Positions 1-12,795 of a stretch of 64,000 bases of DNA are shown piece after piece (position 1 is the stretch's first letter; each line of letters starts with the position of its first letter). Under the pieces are notes generated by a model. That model did not search any database and was not told the origin of the DNA. It worked only from the letters and a program-made list of their open reading frames with translations. This stretch comes from an uncultured SAR86 cluster bacterium. GTDB taxonomy: Bacteria; Pseudomonadota; Gammaproteobacteria; Magnimaribacterales; D2472. The stretch is taken from contig CABWZP010000001.1 in the NCBI GenBank assembly GCA_902509965.1, positions 1 to 64,000 of the forward strand. The letters are read 5' to 3'. The position numbers and the translations under genes are program-made.

Positions 1-356
1 GGAATGTTTTAAAAAGAACAGACGTTTCTAAAGAAGACATAGTTAAAATCTCTCAAACAGGCGATAGCGATCTGCACTTGCTGGAGAGGGCTATGGTAGA
101 AATCAAGTACAGCGGGTACATAGATAAGCAAAAAAGAGAGGTTACTAAAAATAAAAAACAAAACTTAAAAGAAATACCTTTAAACATAGACTATTCATTA
201 ATAAGCGGGCTTTCAAACGAGGTTAAAGAAAAATTAAACAAATCTCTTCCAACCACGATTGGAGCAGCTGCAAGAATTGAAGGGGTTACGCCGGCAGCAA
301 TTAACTTAATCCTTGTCCATATAAAAAAAACAGAAGCTCAACTGTTAAATGTTTGA
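1..356 (+). CDS. mnmG: MnmG (GidA) C-terminal part, 5' truncated by window edge
   Basis: The frame is open from base 3 and ends at TGA 354-356, so the ORF-track start at 78 is internal. The visible residues match the C-terminal helical domain of MnmG, including the LERAMVEIKYSGYI segment and the closing TPAAINLILVHIKK stretch. MnmG is the FAD-dependent partner of MnmE that makes the 5-carboxymethylaminomethyl modification of wobble uridine in tRNA. The stop overlaps the rsmG start by 8 bp, the usual gidA-gidB coupling next to the replication origin. Confidence 0.93.
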   Translation, partial: NVLKRTDVSKEDIVKISQTGDSDLHLLERAMVEIKYSGYIDKQKREVTKNKKQNLKEIPLNIDYSLISGLSNEVKEKLNKSLPTTIGAAARIEGVTPAAINLILVHIKKTEAQLLNV

Positions 357-942
357 CCCTCAACTAACACTAGATCAAAAAGAACAGCTAAACCGCTTTG
401 TAAAAGAGGCCTATAACTACAACAAAACACACAACCTTTTTGTTAGGGACTCAGAAGAAGCAATATACAACAAAGATATTAAAGATTGTTGGCCAGCCTT
501 GGAATACATAAAAAAAAACGAAAGCGTGCTAGACATTGGTACTGGTGCTGGTTTTCCAGGAATGATAATAGCAATAGCTAAACCAGACGCAAAAGTAACA
601 CTTGCCGAATCAAACAAAAAGAAAACATATTTTTTAAAAAAAACAATTAAAAAACTAGAACTTGTCAACGTAAGTGTTGAAGAAAATCACATAAAAAATA
701 CAACACCCATTGGGCCATTCGACGTAATTACAGCAAGAGCTTTTTCTCATACACAAAACATAATAAACATTTGCAACCCGATGCTTAAGCCAAACGGAAA
801 ATACCTGTTACTAAAAGGGAAGGCGACAAAAATAAACGAAGAGATAAAATCGATAAACAAAAAAGAACACAAGTGTGAAATAATCAGGGTTAAAAATAAA
901 TATGAAGAGAGACACATTCTCCTGATTAAAAAAATAAATTGA
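349..942 (+). CDS. rsmG: 16S rRNA m7G527 methyltransferase RsmG (GidB)
   Basis: A 197-residue class I SAM methyltransferase that methylates N7 of G527 in 16S rRNA. The SAM-binding glycine loop LDIGTGAGFPG lies near residues 62-72, followed by the acidic end of strand 2 (TLAESNKKK) and the family-typical ITARAFS segment near residue 128. Length is close to the usual 200-210. It overlaps mnmG by 8 bp upstream and parA by 3 bp (TTGA) downstream, so the block is probably one transcript. Confidence 0.95.
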   Translation: MFDPQLTLDQKEQLNRFVKEAYNYNKTHNLFVRDSEEAIYNKDIKDCWPALEYIKKNESVLDIGTGAGFPGMIIAIAKPDAKVTLAESNKKKTYFLKKTIKKLELVNVSVEENHIKNTTPIGPFDVITARAFSHTQNIINICNPMLKPNGKYLLLKGKATKINEEIKSINKKEHKCEIIRVKNKYEERHILLIKKIN

Positions 943-1700
943 ATAAAGTCATAGCCATAGCCAACCAAAAAGGCGGAGTTGGTAAAACCACCACAGCTGT
1001 CAATCTTGCAGCAAGCCTTGCGGCCACAAAAAGAAAGGTTCTTCTCATAGACCTTGACCCCCAGGGCAACGCAACAACAGCGGCCGGCATCAAAGAAGAA
1101 AGTCCAAACACGCTATATGAAATATTTTTTGAAAAAATTTCCATCAATGAAAGCATCTATTCGAGCTCTAGCGGATACGAAATTCTTCCAGGCGGACAAG
1201 ACCTTTTAGCGCTAGAGGTGGGCATAAGAAATCAAAACCAGCAACAGTTTTTAGCCAAAACAATCAAAACACTAAAAACAGACTTTGATTACACTATAAT
1301 AGATACACCCCCAACCCTGAATCAATTAACAATAGAGGCTCTGTTTGCGGCATCAGGCACCCTGATACCATTACAGTGCGAATATTATTCACTTGAAGGA
1401 GTTTCTGGCCTTATAGACACCATCCAATCACTTTCAAACAAAAACCTTTCATCAAACAGAGTTTTAGGTATTATTAGAACAATGGTTGATATGCGTAACA
1501 ATTTGGCAAAAGAAGTGTCCGAGGAACTAGAGACCCACTTCCCAAGCGTATTGTTTAACACAATAATTCCAAGAAACATCAAACTTGCAGAGGCCCCAAG
1601 TCACGGGGTTGCAGCCCTCCAATATATGCCTAATTCATATGGAGCAAAATCTTATCTAGCCCTTGCCGGCGAGTTGATTAGAAGGGTCGAAAATGTCTGA
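939..1700 (+). CDS. parA: Chromosome partitioning ATPase ParA (Soj)
   Basis: A 253-residue deviant Walker A ATPase. The signature KGGVGKTTTAVNLA is at residues 11-24, the Walker A' DLDPQGNAT near 40 and the Walker B TIIDTPPTL near 120. It drives origin segregation together with ParB. The start is TTG at 939 sharing bases with the rsmG TGA; the first methionine-type codon gives the canonical short N-terminus (NKVIAIANQKGGVG). parB begins 8 bp before its stop. Confidence 0.95.
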   Translation: MNKVIAIANQKGGVGKTTTAVNLAASLAATKRKVLLIDLDPQGNATTAAGIKEESPNTLYEIFFEKISINESIYSSSSGYEILPGGQDLLALEVGIRNQNQQQFLAKTIKTLKTDFDYTIIDTPPTLNQLTIEALFAASGTLIPLQCEYYSLEGVSGLIDTIQSLSNKNLSSNRVLGIIRTMVDMRNNLAKEVSEELETHFPSVLFNTIIPRNIKLAEAPSHGVAALQYMPNSYGAKSYLALAGELIRRVENV

Positions 1701-2523
1701 TAAAAAAGTTTTAAACAGAGGGCTTGACGCTCTGCTTGGTTCAGCACAAGGAACAACCCAGCGAACTGTAAAAGAAATACAAATTACAGAAATATCCCCA
1801 GGAAGATTTCAACCAAGACAAGATTTTAACGAAGAAAAAATAGCAGAACTTTCTAGCTCTATAAAAAAACACGGAGTTCTTTCTCCAATACTGGTTAGAG
1901 AGATTGGTTTAAATGCGTTTGAGGTTATTGCTGGGGAAAGACGACTTCGAGCTTCAAAAATTGCCGGCCTAAACTCAATCCCTTGCTTGGTTGATCAAAA
2001 AGAAGACCAAAATGCCCTTGAGGCAGCGCTTATAGAAAACCTGCAAAGGGAAGACCTTAATTCGGTAGAGGAAGCCCGAGGCTACGATAGACTTAAAAGA
2101 GAGTTTGGGCTAACCCAAGAGGAGGTTGCTGGAGCAACAGGCAAAGCAAGAAGCACAATTGCAAACTCGTTGCGACTTTTGGCGCTCCCAACCCCGGTTC
2201 TCGAGCTATTATCTCAAGGAAGCTTAGAAAAAGGACACGCCAAACTCCTAGTCTCTCTTGACCCCAACAAAGCTTTAAACCTTGCAAAACAAATTGTTAG
2301 CTCAAAATTAACTGTAAGAGAGGCGCAAAACCTGACCTCTAAAAAAACCACTAAAAATTCAACCAAAACCAAGTCCAAAGATCTTTTAAATATTGAACAA
2401 GAAATGTCAGAAGGCTTTGGGCACAAGGTTGAAATAGAAGCAAAAAACAAAAAAACAGGCAAAGTTTTAATACATTATTCAACAGCAGAAGAGTTGGAAA
2501 ACATTATTAGCAAATTAGTCTAA
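1693..2523 (+). CDS. parB: Chromosome partitioning protein ParB (Spo0J)
   Basis: A 276-residue ParB/Noc family CTPase clamp. It has the N-terminal RGLDALLG motif, the ParB/Srx fold with the GERRLRASKIAG box (residues ~80-91), the ENLQREDLN segment (~115), a helix-turn-helix (LTQEEVAGATGKARSTIAN, ~140-158), and a lysine-rich linker before a short dimerisation tail. It binds parS sites near the origin. I searched by eye for a canonical parS palindrome in the window and did not find one. Confidence 0.95.
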   Translation: MSDKKVLNRGLDALLGSAQGTTQRTVKEIQITEISPGRFQPRQDFNEEKIAELSSSIKKHGVLSPILVREIGLNAFEVIAGERRLRASKIAGLNSIPCLVDQKEDQNALEAALIENLQREDLNSVEEARGYDRLKREFGLTQEEVAGATGKARSTIANSLRLLALPTPVLELLSQGSLEKGHAKLLVSLDPNKALNLAKQIVSSKLTVREAQNLTSKKTTKNSTKTKSKDLLNIEQEMSEGFGHKVEIEAKNKKTGKVLIHYSTAEELENIISKLV

Positions 2524-2541
2524 CTTAAAGACGCAAATAGC

Positions 2542-3857
<1,316 letters not shown>

Positions 3858-3869
3858 TCCTCAACTTAA

Positions 3870-4106
<237 letters not shown>

Positions 4107-4125
4107 TAGTAATAAAAGTTAAAGC

Positions 4126-4596
4126 ATGAATATAAACGCAACTTTACTTGCTCAAGCAATTGTCATGATTGTTTTTGTGGCCATTTGTTGGAGGTATATA
4201 TACCCACCCATCCTATCGGTAATGCAGGAAAGAGAGAAGAAAATATCTGATGGGCTTGAGGCGGCAAAAAAAGCTGATGATTCTTTGGAAGAGGCTCAGC
4301 TAGCATTTGATCAAGAGCTAGACAAAGCAAAAGCAGAAGCGGCTGAATTAATTGATAAAGCCAATCAAAGAGCCTCTCAAATTGTGGGTGATGCGAAAGG
4401 AAAGGCTCAAGATGAAGCTGAGAAAATATTAGCGTCTGCATCCAAGACTATAGAAAACGAAACCAACAAAGCAAAGGAAGAGCTAAAGTTGCAGATGTCA
4501 GAAATTATTATTGATACAACTCAAAAGATTTTGGATCAAGAAATTTCAACTGAAAAACATGACGATCTTCTTAAAAAAGCTGCAGCTGAATTATAA
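4126..4596 (+). CDS. atpF: F1Fo ATP synthase subunit b
   Basis: A 156-residue peripheral stalk subunit. One N-terminal transmembrane helix (residues ~5-26) is followed by a long charged Ala/Glu/Lys-rich helix predicted to be coiled coil, as in the E. coli b subunit (also 156 residues). It anchors the F1 head through subunit delta. It lies 19 bp after atpE and 3 bp before atpH. Confidence 0.96.
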   Translation: MNINATLLAQAIVMIVFVAICWRYIYPPILSVMQEREKKISDGLEAAKKADDSLEEAQLAFDQELDKAKAEAAELIDKANQRASQIVGDAKGKAQDEAEKILASASKTIENETNKAKEELKLQMSEIIIDTTQKILDQEISTEKHDDLLKKAAAEL

Positions 4597-4599
4597 ATA

Positions 4600-5136
4600 A
4601 TGATAGAACTTACCTCATTAGCCAGACCATACGCGAAAGCAATTTTTTCTGCTGCGCTTGAAGCGAATGAGGCCCCTTCTATAGAAAATGAATTAGATCT
4701 TCTTGGTCAAGCTATTCAAACAGATCAAATTAATAAGATTATAGAAGATCCTGAACTATCCAAAACAGACACAGCAGCAAAGCTTGCCGCAGTTTTTGAA
4801 GCAGAACTATCTGCTTTAACAAAACGCCTCATAGATGTACTAGCTGAAAATGGCAGATTAAATCTCCTCAATGCTATTTTTGAAATATATCAAGAGCTTT
4901 TACAAGAACACAACGATCAAAGCTCTATTGAGGTTGTTGTAGCCTCAAAACCAAGCGAAGAATCAAAAGAGAACATTATTAATAAACTTCAAGCCTTGCA
5001 TGGAGCAAGTGCAAACATTAACTTTAAAGAAGATGCCTCAATAATGGGCGGCATGTTTTTAAAGGTTGGTGATGAAACTTTAGACCTTTCTATAAAAGGA
5101 AGAGTTAAAAAACTAGTAAACCAATTAAATTTTTAA
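4600..5136 (+). CDS. atpH: F1Fo ATP synthase subunit delta
   Basis: A 178-residue F1 delta subunit joining the alpha3beta3 head to the b stalk. The N-terminus has the family pattern ARPYAKAIFSAA, and the C-terminal part carries the conserved DASIMGGMFLKVGDETLDLSIKG-like segment. Its size and place between atpF and atpA are canonical. Confidence 0.95.
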   Translation: MIELTSLARPYAKAIFSAALEANEAPSIENELDLLGQAIQTDQINKIIEDPELSKTDTAAKLAAVFEAELSALTKRLIDVLAENGRLNLLNAIFEIYQELLQEHNDQSSIEVVVASKPSEESKENIINKLQALHGASANINFKEDASIMGGMFLKVGDETLDLSIKGRVKKLVNQLNF

Positions 5137-5145
5137 GGTGAAAAA

Positions 5146-6690
5146 ATGAGTCAACTAAATCCATCTGAAATCTCAAGCGTCCTAAAAGACAAAATAGCAG
5201 GCTTAGATTTATCTGCAGAAAGAAAAAATGAGGGCATTATCGTTAGTATTTCCGACGGTATTGTTCGAATACACGGCATGGGTGATGTCATGTACGGTGA
5301 ATTAATCGAATTTGAGAATGGCACACTGGGCTTAGCTCTTAACTTAGAGCAAGATTCAGTTGGTGCAGTTGTGCTTGGAGACTACCTTGAACTTATTGAG
5401 GGCCAAAAAGCAGTTTGTACTGGTAGGATTTTAGAGGTACCAGTAGGCGAGGCATTATTAGGAAGGGTGGTTAATACTCTTGGAGCGCCTATCGATGGAA
5501 AGGGCGAAATCAAAGCAGAAGCGACAGCGCCTGTTGAGGTTGTTGCTCCTGGTGTTATTGCCCGTCAATCTGTAGATCAACCTGTTCAAATTGGCTTAAA
5601 AGCTATTGATGCGATGGTGCCAATTGGAAGAGGCCAAAGAGAGCTTATTATTGGCGACAGACAAACAGGAAAAACAGCTGTAGCTATTGATGCAATAATC
5701 AACCAAAAAGGTACAGGCGTTAAGTGTATCTATGTTGCTATTGGCCAAAAACAATCGACTGTAGCCAACGTGGTTAAAAAGTTAGAAGAATATGGCGCCA
5801 TGGAGCACACCACAGTTGTTTCAGCCTCTGCGTCAGATCCAGCACCTATGCAATATCTGTCAGCCTATGCAGGCTGCTCAATGGGCGAATACTTTAGAGA
5901 CAAAGGCGAAGATGCTCTTATTGTTTATGATGACTTATCGAAGCAAGCGGTGGCATATAGACAAGTATCACTTCTTTTAAAACGTCCTCCCGGAAGAGAG
6001 GCTTACCCTGGAGATGTTTTCTATCTTCACTCAAGATTATTAGAAAGAGCAGCTAGAGTAAATGCAGATTATGTTGAAAAAGCAACAGGCGGAAAAGTTA
6101 AAGGCAAAACTGGATCATTAACTGCGCTGCCCATTATTGAGACTCAGGCTGGTGATGTTTCGGCTTTTGTTCCTACCAATGTGATTTCAATTACAGACGG
6201 CCAAATTTATCTTGAAACTGAATTATTTAACTCAGGCATTAGACCAGCCATTAACGCAGGATTATCTGTTTCCAGAGTTGGCGGCTCCGCACAAACCAAG
6301 ATTATGAAAAAATTAGCTGGTGGTGTAAGAACGGCTTTGGCTCAGTATCGTGAGTTAGCAGCCTTTTCTCAGTTCGCATCTGATTTAGATGATGCAACTA
6401 AACAGCAGCTTGCCAACGGAAGGGCCTTTACTGAGCTTTTAAAACAGAAGCAGTTTGCACCTATGTCAGTTGCACAACAAGCCTTATCTTTATTTGCTGC
6501 AGATAGAGGCTATTTAGCAGATGTTGAGGTGGATAAGATATTAGCTTTTGAAGAAGCTCTTCATGGTTATTTAACAGCAGAAAAGGGCGATCTAGAAAAA
6601 CAGATTAACGATACAGGTGACTGGGATGATGATATTGAAAAGCAGTTTACCGAACTCGTTGAGTCATTTAAAAAAACCCAAACTTTTTAA
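5146..6690 (+). CDS. atpA: F1Fo ATP synthase subunit alpha
   Basis: A 514-residue non-catalytic nucleotide-binding subunit. Walker A GDRQTGKT is near residue 170, and the family signature [14 protein letters not shown] is near residue 368. It pairs with beta in the F1 hexamer. The start has a GGTGAAAA ribosome site 9 bp after atpH. The 62-aa ORF at 5792-5980 is only a shadow in another frame. Confidence 0.98.
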   Translation: MSQLNPSEISSVLKDKIAGLDLSAERKNEGIIVSISDGIVRIHGMGDVMYGELIEFENGTLGLALNLEQDSVGAVVLGDYLELIEGQKAVCTGRILEVPVGEALLGRVVNTLGAPIDGKGEIKAEATAPVEVVAPGVIARQSVDQPVQIGLKAIDAMVPIGRGQRELIIGDRQTGKTAVAIDAIINQKGTGVKCIYVAIGQKQSTVANVVKKLEEYGAMEHTTVVSASASDPAPMQYLSAYAGCSMGEYFRDKGEDALIVYDDLSKQAVAYRQVSLLLKRPPGREAYPGDVFYLHSRLLERAARVNADYVEKATGGKVKGKTGSLTALPIIETQAGDVSAFVPTNVISITDGQIYLETELFNSGIRPAINAGLSVSRVGGSAQTKIMKKLAGGVRTALAQYRELAAFSQFASDLDDATKQQLANGRAFTELLKQKQFAPMSVAQQALSLFAADRGYLADVEVDKILAFEEALHGYLTAEKGDLEKQINDTGDWDDDIEKQFTELVESFKKTQTF

Positions 6691-6701
6691 TTAGATAAAG
6701 C

Positions 6702-8973
<2,272 letters not shown>

Positions 8974-8975
8974 GT

Positions 8976-9389
8976 ATGAGCAATATTAAGATCAGCATAG
9001 TGTCCTCAAGTGAGGAAATATATTCAGGCGAAGCCACTATGGTCTTTGCTACTGGATCACTAGGCGAACTTGGTATAGCTCCAGGCCACACACCCCTGTT
9101 AACTGGTTTAGCTCCAGGGCCTGTAAGAGTTCAAAATGGATCAGAAGAAGAAACATTTTTTTGCTCGGGTGGTTTTGTTGAAGTGCAGCCTAATGCAGTA
9201 ACTATTTTATCTGATACAGCTGAAAGGGCCGACAGCTTAGACGAGTCGGAAGCCTTGAAAGCCAAAGAAGCTGCAGAACAAAGTTTAGCTGACCAGCAGT
9301 CAACAATTGATTATACAAAAGCCGCTGCTCAATTAGCAGAAGCAGTCGCAAGACTAAAAACTATTCAAAAACTGCGCAAAAACATTTAA
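8976..9389 (+). CDS. atpC: F1Fo ATP synthase subunit epsilon
   Basis: A 137-residue subunit with the N-terminal beta sandwich (GELGIAPGHTPLLTGLAPGPVR) and the two-helix C-terminal domain that can inhibit ATP hydrolysis. It closes the operon; ATG follows the atpD stop by 2 bp. Its TAA stop forms the left arm of a hairpin (next entry). Confidence 0.96.
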   Translation: MSNIKISIVSSSEEIYSGEATMVFATGSLGELGIAPGHTPLLTGLAPGPVRVQNGSEEETFFCSGGFVEVQPNAVTILSDTAERADSLDESEALKAKEAAEQSLADQQSTIDYTKAAAQLAEAVARLKTIQKLRKNI

Positions 9390-9409
9390 GGTTAGTCTTT
9401 AACCTTAAA
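9385..9409 (+). terminator. Hairpin at the end of the atp operon
   Basis: A perfect 10-bp inverted repeat (TTTAAGGTTA, 5-nt loop, TAACCTTAAA) begins at the atpC stop codon. It is followed by AT-rich sequence but not by a run of T, so it may be a weak or partial terminator, or an mRNA 3' stabiliser, between the atp operon and glmU. Confidence 0.4.
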
Positions 9410-9414
9410 ATATT

Positions 9415-10770
9415 GTGAATATACATACTATTATTCTTGCAGCTGGGGCTGGCTCTAGAATGAAATCCAACCAAGCCAAAGTTCTTCAAAGAATTGGCGG
9501 CATGTCTATGTTGCAAAGAGTTTTGCAAACCACAACTAAACTCAACTCAAAATCAACCGTTGTTCTTGGTCACGATAAAGAAGGTGTCTTGCAACACCTT
9601 CAAGATATTGAAGGCAATATTTCTACAGCTATACAGGTCAATCAACTCGGCACTGCAGATGCTGTAAAAAGCGCCATGCATAATACAAAAAGCAGTGAAA
9701 CAATTCTGGTTCTCTATGGAGATGTTCCGCTTGTATCAGAAAAATCTCTTCAAGAACTTATTGATAAATCAGAAAATGGATTTTCAATTCTTACAACTCG
9801 CCTAGATGACCCTTTTGGGTATGGGAGGGTTATTACCGATGCTGATAATTTTGCTACAGCAATAGTTGAAGAAAAAGATGCATCAGAGGATGAAAAGCTA
9901 GTAAATGAAATTTTTACTGGAATTTTGTGCATAAGCCAAGAGCTTTTAGCTGCCGGGCTTCAAGAAATTACAAACGATAATGCGGCCAAAGAATTTTATT
10001 TAACCGACCTAGTTAAGATTATTTCTGCAAAAGGTATTAAAATAATACCTATTAGGGCAAATAATGATGAAGTAAGAGGGGCTAATAGTAAATCAGAGCT
10101 TGAAGCTTTAGAATCAATATTAAGAAATATGAACGCACAAGACTTATTAGACAAAGGTATAACGCTAGCTGACAAATCCAGAACAGATGTCAGAGGTAAT
10201 GTAGATGCGGGTAATGATTGCTCAATTGACGTTAATGTTATTCTTGAAGGAAGTATTAAGCTTGGTAATAGTGTTTCGATAGGGGCTAATAATTATTTAA
10301 AAGATGTCATTATTGGCGACAATACAACCATTGAGCCTTTTTCACACCTTTGTAATACAAGCGTGGGTTCAAATTGTAATGTTGGCCCTTATGCTCGTCT
10401 CAGAGAAGGCAGCACCATAGAAGATGGCGCAAAAGTTGGCAACTTTGTGGAAACTAAAAAAACAACTTTAGGTAAAGGAGCAAAGGCTAACCATTTCACA
10501 TATCTTGGCGATGCTGATATTGGAGAGAATACTAATATAGGCGCCGGAACCATTACATGTAATTATGATGGCACCAACAAACACCAAACAACCGTAGGCA
10601 GCGATAGCTTTATTGGCACTAATTCATCTTTGGTTGCACCAGTTGAGATTGGAAAAAATGCTTATGTTGGCGCAGGCTCAGTTATCACTAAAGATGTGCC
10701 AGATGATGCTCTTGCCGTTGGCAGAGGCAAACAAATTATCAAAGAAGATTGGTCTAAGGATAAGAAATAA
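9415..10770 (+). CDS. glmU: Bifunctional GlmU: GlcN-1-P acetyltransferase / GlcNAc-1-P uridyltransferase
   Basis: A 451-residue enzyme making UDP-GlcNAc for peptidoglycan and lipid A. The N-terminal uridyltransferase has the ILAAGAGSRMKS loop (residues ~6-18) and the VLYGDVPL motif. The C-terminal half is a left-handed beta helix of hexapeptide repeats with the acetyltransferase signature NFVETKKTTLGKGAKANH. The start is GTG at 9415. Its stop shares one base with glmS. Confidence 0.96.
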   Translation: MNIHTIILAAGAGSRMKSNQAKVLQRIGGMSMLQRVLQTTTKLNSKSTVVLGHDKEGVLQHLQDIEGNISTAIQVNQLGTADAVKSAMHNTKSSETILVLYGDVPLVSEKSLQELIDKSENGFSILTTRLDDPFGYGRVITDADNFATAIVEEKDASEDEKLVNEIFTGILCISQELLAAGLQEITNDNAAKEFYLTDLVKIISAKGIKIIPIRANNDEVRGANSKSELEALESILRNMNAQDLLDKGITLADKSRTDVRGNVDAGNDCSIDVNVILEGSIKLGNSVSIGANNYLKDVIIGDNTTIEPFSHLCNTSVGSNCNVGPYARLREGSTIEDGAKVGNFVETKKTTLGKGAKANHFTYLGDADIGENTNIGAGTITCNYDGTNKHQTTVGSDSFIGTNSSLVAPVEIGKNAYVGAGSVITKDVPDDALAVGRGKQIIKEDWSKDKK

Positions 10771-12596
10771 TGTGTGGAATTATAGCAGCCGCATCAACAA
10801 GAAATGTTGGTAAGCTTTTAGTTCAAGGACTCCATAAAATGGAGTACCGAGGCTATGACTCTGCTGGAATAGCGCTCCATCAGCATGAATCAATAGCTCA
10901 CCTTAGAGCTCTTGGAAAAGTTCAGTTACTTGAAGACAAGATGGTTGCTGAAAAACCAAAGAGCAAATTAGGCATAGCTCATACAAGATGGGCTACCCAT
11001 GGTGAGCCATCAGAAGCAAATGCCCACCCTCATAAATCTAAAGACAGAGTTTATATTGTCCACAACGGCATTATTGAAAACTATATCGAATTAAGAGAAT
11101 CCTTAGTCAAGGATGGTTATGAATTCTCATCACAAACCGACTCAGAGCTTATAGCCCATTTGCTAGATTTATATCTCAATCAGGGCAATTGCATGATTGA
11201 TGCTATGTACTTAGCTAAAAAACAATTAGATGGAGCCTATGCTATTGCAGCTATAGATATTGAAAATGATGCAAGTTTAGTTGTAGCAAGAAATAAATCA
11301 CCTTTACTACTAGGCCTTGGCACAGATGAAATGCTTGCAGCATCTGATCCCCTGGCGATTGGTCAATTAACAAATGAGTTTATTTTTCTAGATGATGGCG
11401 ATGTAGCAGAAATATCAGCAGAGACTTATACAATTTTTGATGCAGATAAAAAAGAAGTTACCAGAGAAATCACTAATATTGATATCTCAAGCCAAGCAAC
11501 TTCAAAGGGCGAATTTAGACACTTCATGGAAAAAGAAATTTATGAGCAGCCAGAAGCTATTTTAAACACAATTAATGGCAGAGTGGGTGGAGACGATGTT
11601 CTTGATAATATTTTTGGTCTTGGCTCTACTGACTTATTTAAAAAAGTTAAACGTATTCAAATAGTAGCATGTGGCACTAGTTTGCATGCTGGCCGAGTAG
11701 CAGCCAGCTGGCTTTCATCCATTTCAGAACTTCCGTGTCAAATCGATTATGCAAGTGAGTATAGGTACAGAAATCCCCATGTTGACGAAAACTCTTTGCT
11801 AATTAATATTTCACAATCAGGTGAAACCGCAGATACTCTTGCAGCCCTAAGATATGCAAAAGAAAAAGATTATTTAGGCTCTGTTGGAATTTGCAATGTG
11901 CCAACAAGCTCCTTAGCAAGAGAGTCAGATTTTGTTTTATTTACCAATGCAGGCCCCGAGATTGGAGTTGCCTCTACTAAAGCATTTACTACTCAACTTG
12001 CCGGACTCATGCTCCTTGCATTATCTATAGCTAAAAGCAAAGGCGTAAATCCAAAACTTAGAACACGAGTAGTAACAGCACTAAGATCTTTGCCCGACAT
12101 TATTAATCAGACACTAGAGTTAAAAGACCAAATTTTAGAACTAGCACCTGCAATAGCAAGCAAGGACAATGCTTTATTTCTAGGCAGAGGAATTTTCTAT
12201 CCAATAGCAAAAGAGGGCGCCTTAAAGCTAAAAGAGATTTCATATATTCATGCCGAAGCCTACCCAGCAGGAGAACTTAAGCATGGACCATTAGCCCTTA
12301 TAGATGAAAAGATGCCAGTTATTGCATTAGCTCCAGAGAGTGAGATTGCAGAAAAGCTTGTATCTAACCTAGAAGAAGTAAAAGCCAGAGGCGGCACCCT
12401 ATATGTTTTTGCTGACCCATCTGTCACCATGGATGTTAATAATGGTGCTTTAGTTAGCATGCCTAAGTGCGATTTTCTATTAACACCTATTATTTATACT
12501 ATCCCCCTTCAACTTCTATCTTATGAAGTGGCTCTCTTAAGAGGAACGGACATTGACCAGCCAAGAAATCTAGCTAAGTCAGTCACAGTGGAGTAA
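10770..12596 (+). CDS. glmS: Glutamine-fructose-6-phosphate aminotransferase GlmS
   Basis: A 608-residue class II amidotransferase making glucosamine-6-P. The nucleophile is Cys2 (MCGIIAA), followed by the glutaminase motifs EYRGYDSAGIA and HTRWATHGEPS, then two SIS domains (SQSGETADTL; CGTSLHA) and the C-terminal LRGTDIDQPRNLAKSVTVE tail. The 3' end is the conserved target of Tn7-type elements in many bacteria. Here its last five codons plus stop recur nine times downstream. Confidence 0.97.
   Translation: MCGIIAAASTRNVGKLLVQGLHKMEYRGYDSAGIALHQHESIAHLRALGKVQLLEDKMVAEKPKSKLGIAHTRWATHGEPSEANAHPHKSKDRVYIVHNGIIENYIELRESLVKDGYEFSSQTDSELIAHLLDLYLNQGNCMIDAMYLAKKQLDGAYAIAAIDIENDASLVVARNKSPLLLGLGTDEMLAASDPLAIGQLTNEFIFLDDGDVAEISAETYTIFDADKKEVTREITNIDISSQATSKGEFRHFMEKEIYEQPEAILNTINGRVGGDDVLDNIFGLGSTDLFKKVKRIQIVACGTSLHAGRVAASWLSSISELPCQIDYASEYRYRNPHVDENSLLINISQSGETADTLAALRYAKEKDYLGSVGICNVPTSSLARESDFVLFTNAGPEIGVASTKAFTTQLAGLMLLALSIAKSKGVNPKLRTRVVTALRSLPDIINQTLELKDQILELAPAIASKDNALFLGRGIFYPIAKEGALKLKEISYIHAEAYPAGELKHGPLALIDEKMPVIALAPESEIAEKLVSNLEEVKARGGTLYVFADPSVTMDVNNGALVSMPKCDFLLTPIIYTIPLQLLSYEVALLRGTDIDQPRNLAKSVTVE
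12579..12596 (+). repeat. glmS-tail repeat R0 (native glmS end)
   Basis: TCAGTCACAGTGGAGTAA, coding S-V-T-V-E-stop in the glmS frame. This is the reference copy for the repeats R1-R9 that bound the modules downstream. Confidence 0.9.
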
Positions 12597-12620
12597 GTTT
12601 GAAACGACTTTCGTTCAAAC
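12597..12620 (+). repeat. Hairpin at left end of module 1, directly after glmS
   Basis: GTTTGAA and TTCAAAC form a perfect 7-bp stem around ACGACTTTCG, three bases of which can extend the stem past a bulge. It may end the glmS transcript or be part of the recombination site. The GAAACGACTTT inside it (12601-12611) recurs inverted as AAAGTCGTTTC at the right ends of modules 1 (13694-13704) and 2 (14895-14905). Confidence 0.6.
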
Positions 12621-12624
12621 CTCG

Positions 12625-12795
12625 CATTCTGCCGGGGTTTTAAAAATCACTAAAAATAAATCCCTGTAAAAACTACCCTAAAATTTTCACCTATTTTTTC
12701 GTGTTAGCGGAAGTCATAAGGGATTGATATGACACGTTGCGGTCCTGTATGTATATTCATAGGACATTTATAAGGAGTTGTGGCAGAATTTATTA
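12625..12795 (+). ncRNA. Conserved leader of module 1 (copy A), candidate structured RNA or regulatory leader
   Basis: This stretch aligns without gaps to 13758-13928 in module 2, at about 84% identity by eye, although the genes that follow are unrelated. Two hairpins are possible in both copies: GTCATA...TATGAC (with different loops), and GTCC/GGAC closed over TATG/CATA, where copy B has a compatible G-U change. AAGGAG at 12772 precedes a tiny GTG-initiated frame (MAEFINV-stop) that overlaps the main start. Whether it acts as RNA, promoter or DNA end is unknown. Confidence 0.4.

Noticed and set aside
1-2523. A parS site near parAB
   Set aside because: No sequence close to TGTTTCACGTGAAACA was found by eye; a computed scan would be decisive.
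5792-5980. 62-aa ORF inside atpA, and the many similar minus-strand ORFs within the atp operon
   Set aside because: They lie wholly within recognised conserved genes in other frames and have no domain pattern or ribosome site.
12778-12795. TTG start for the module 1 cargo gene
   Set aside because: It abuts the AAGGAG with no spacing, while ATG 12796 is exactly equivalent to the start in module 2.
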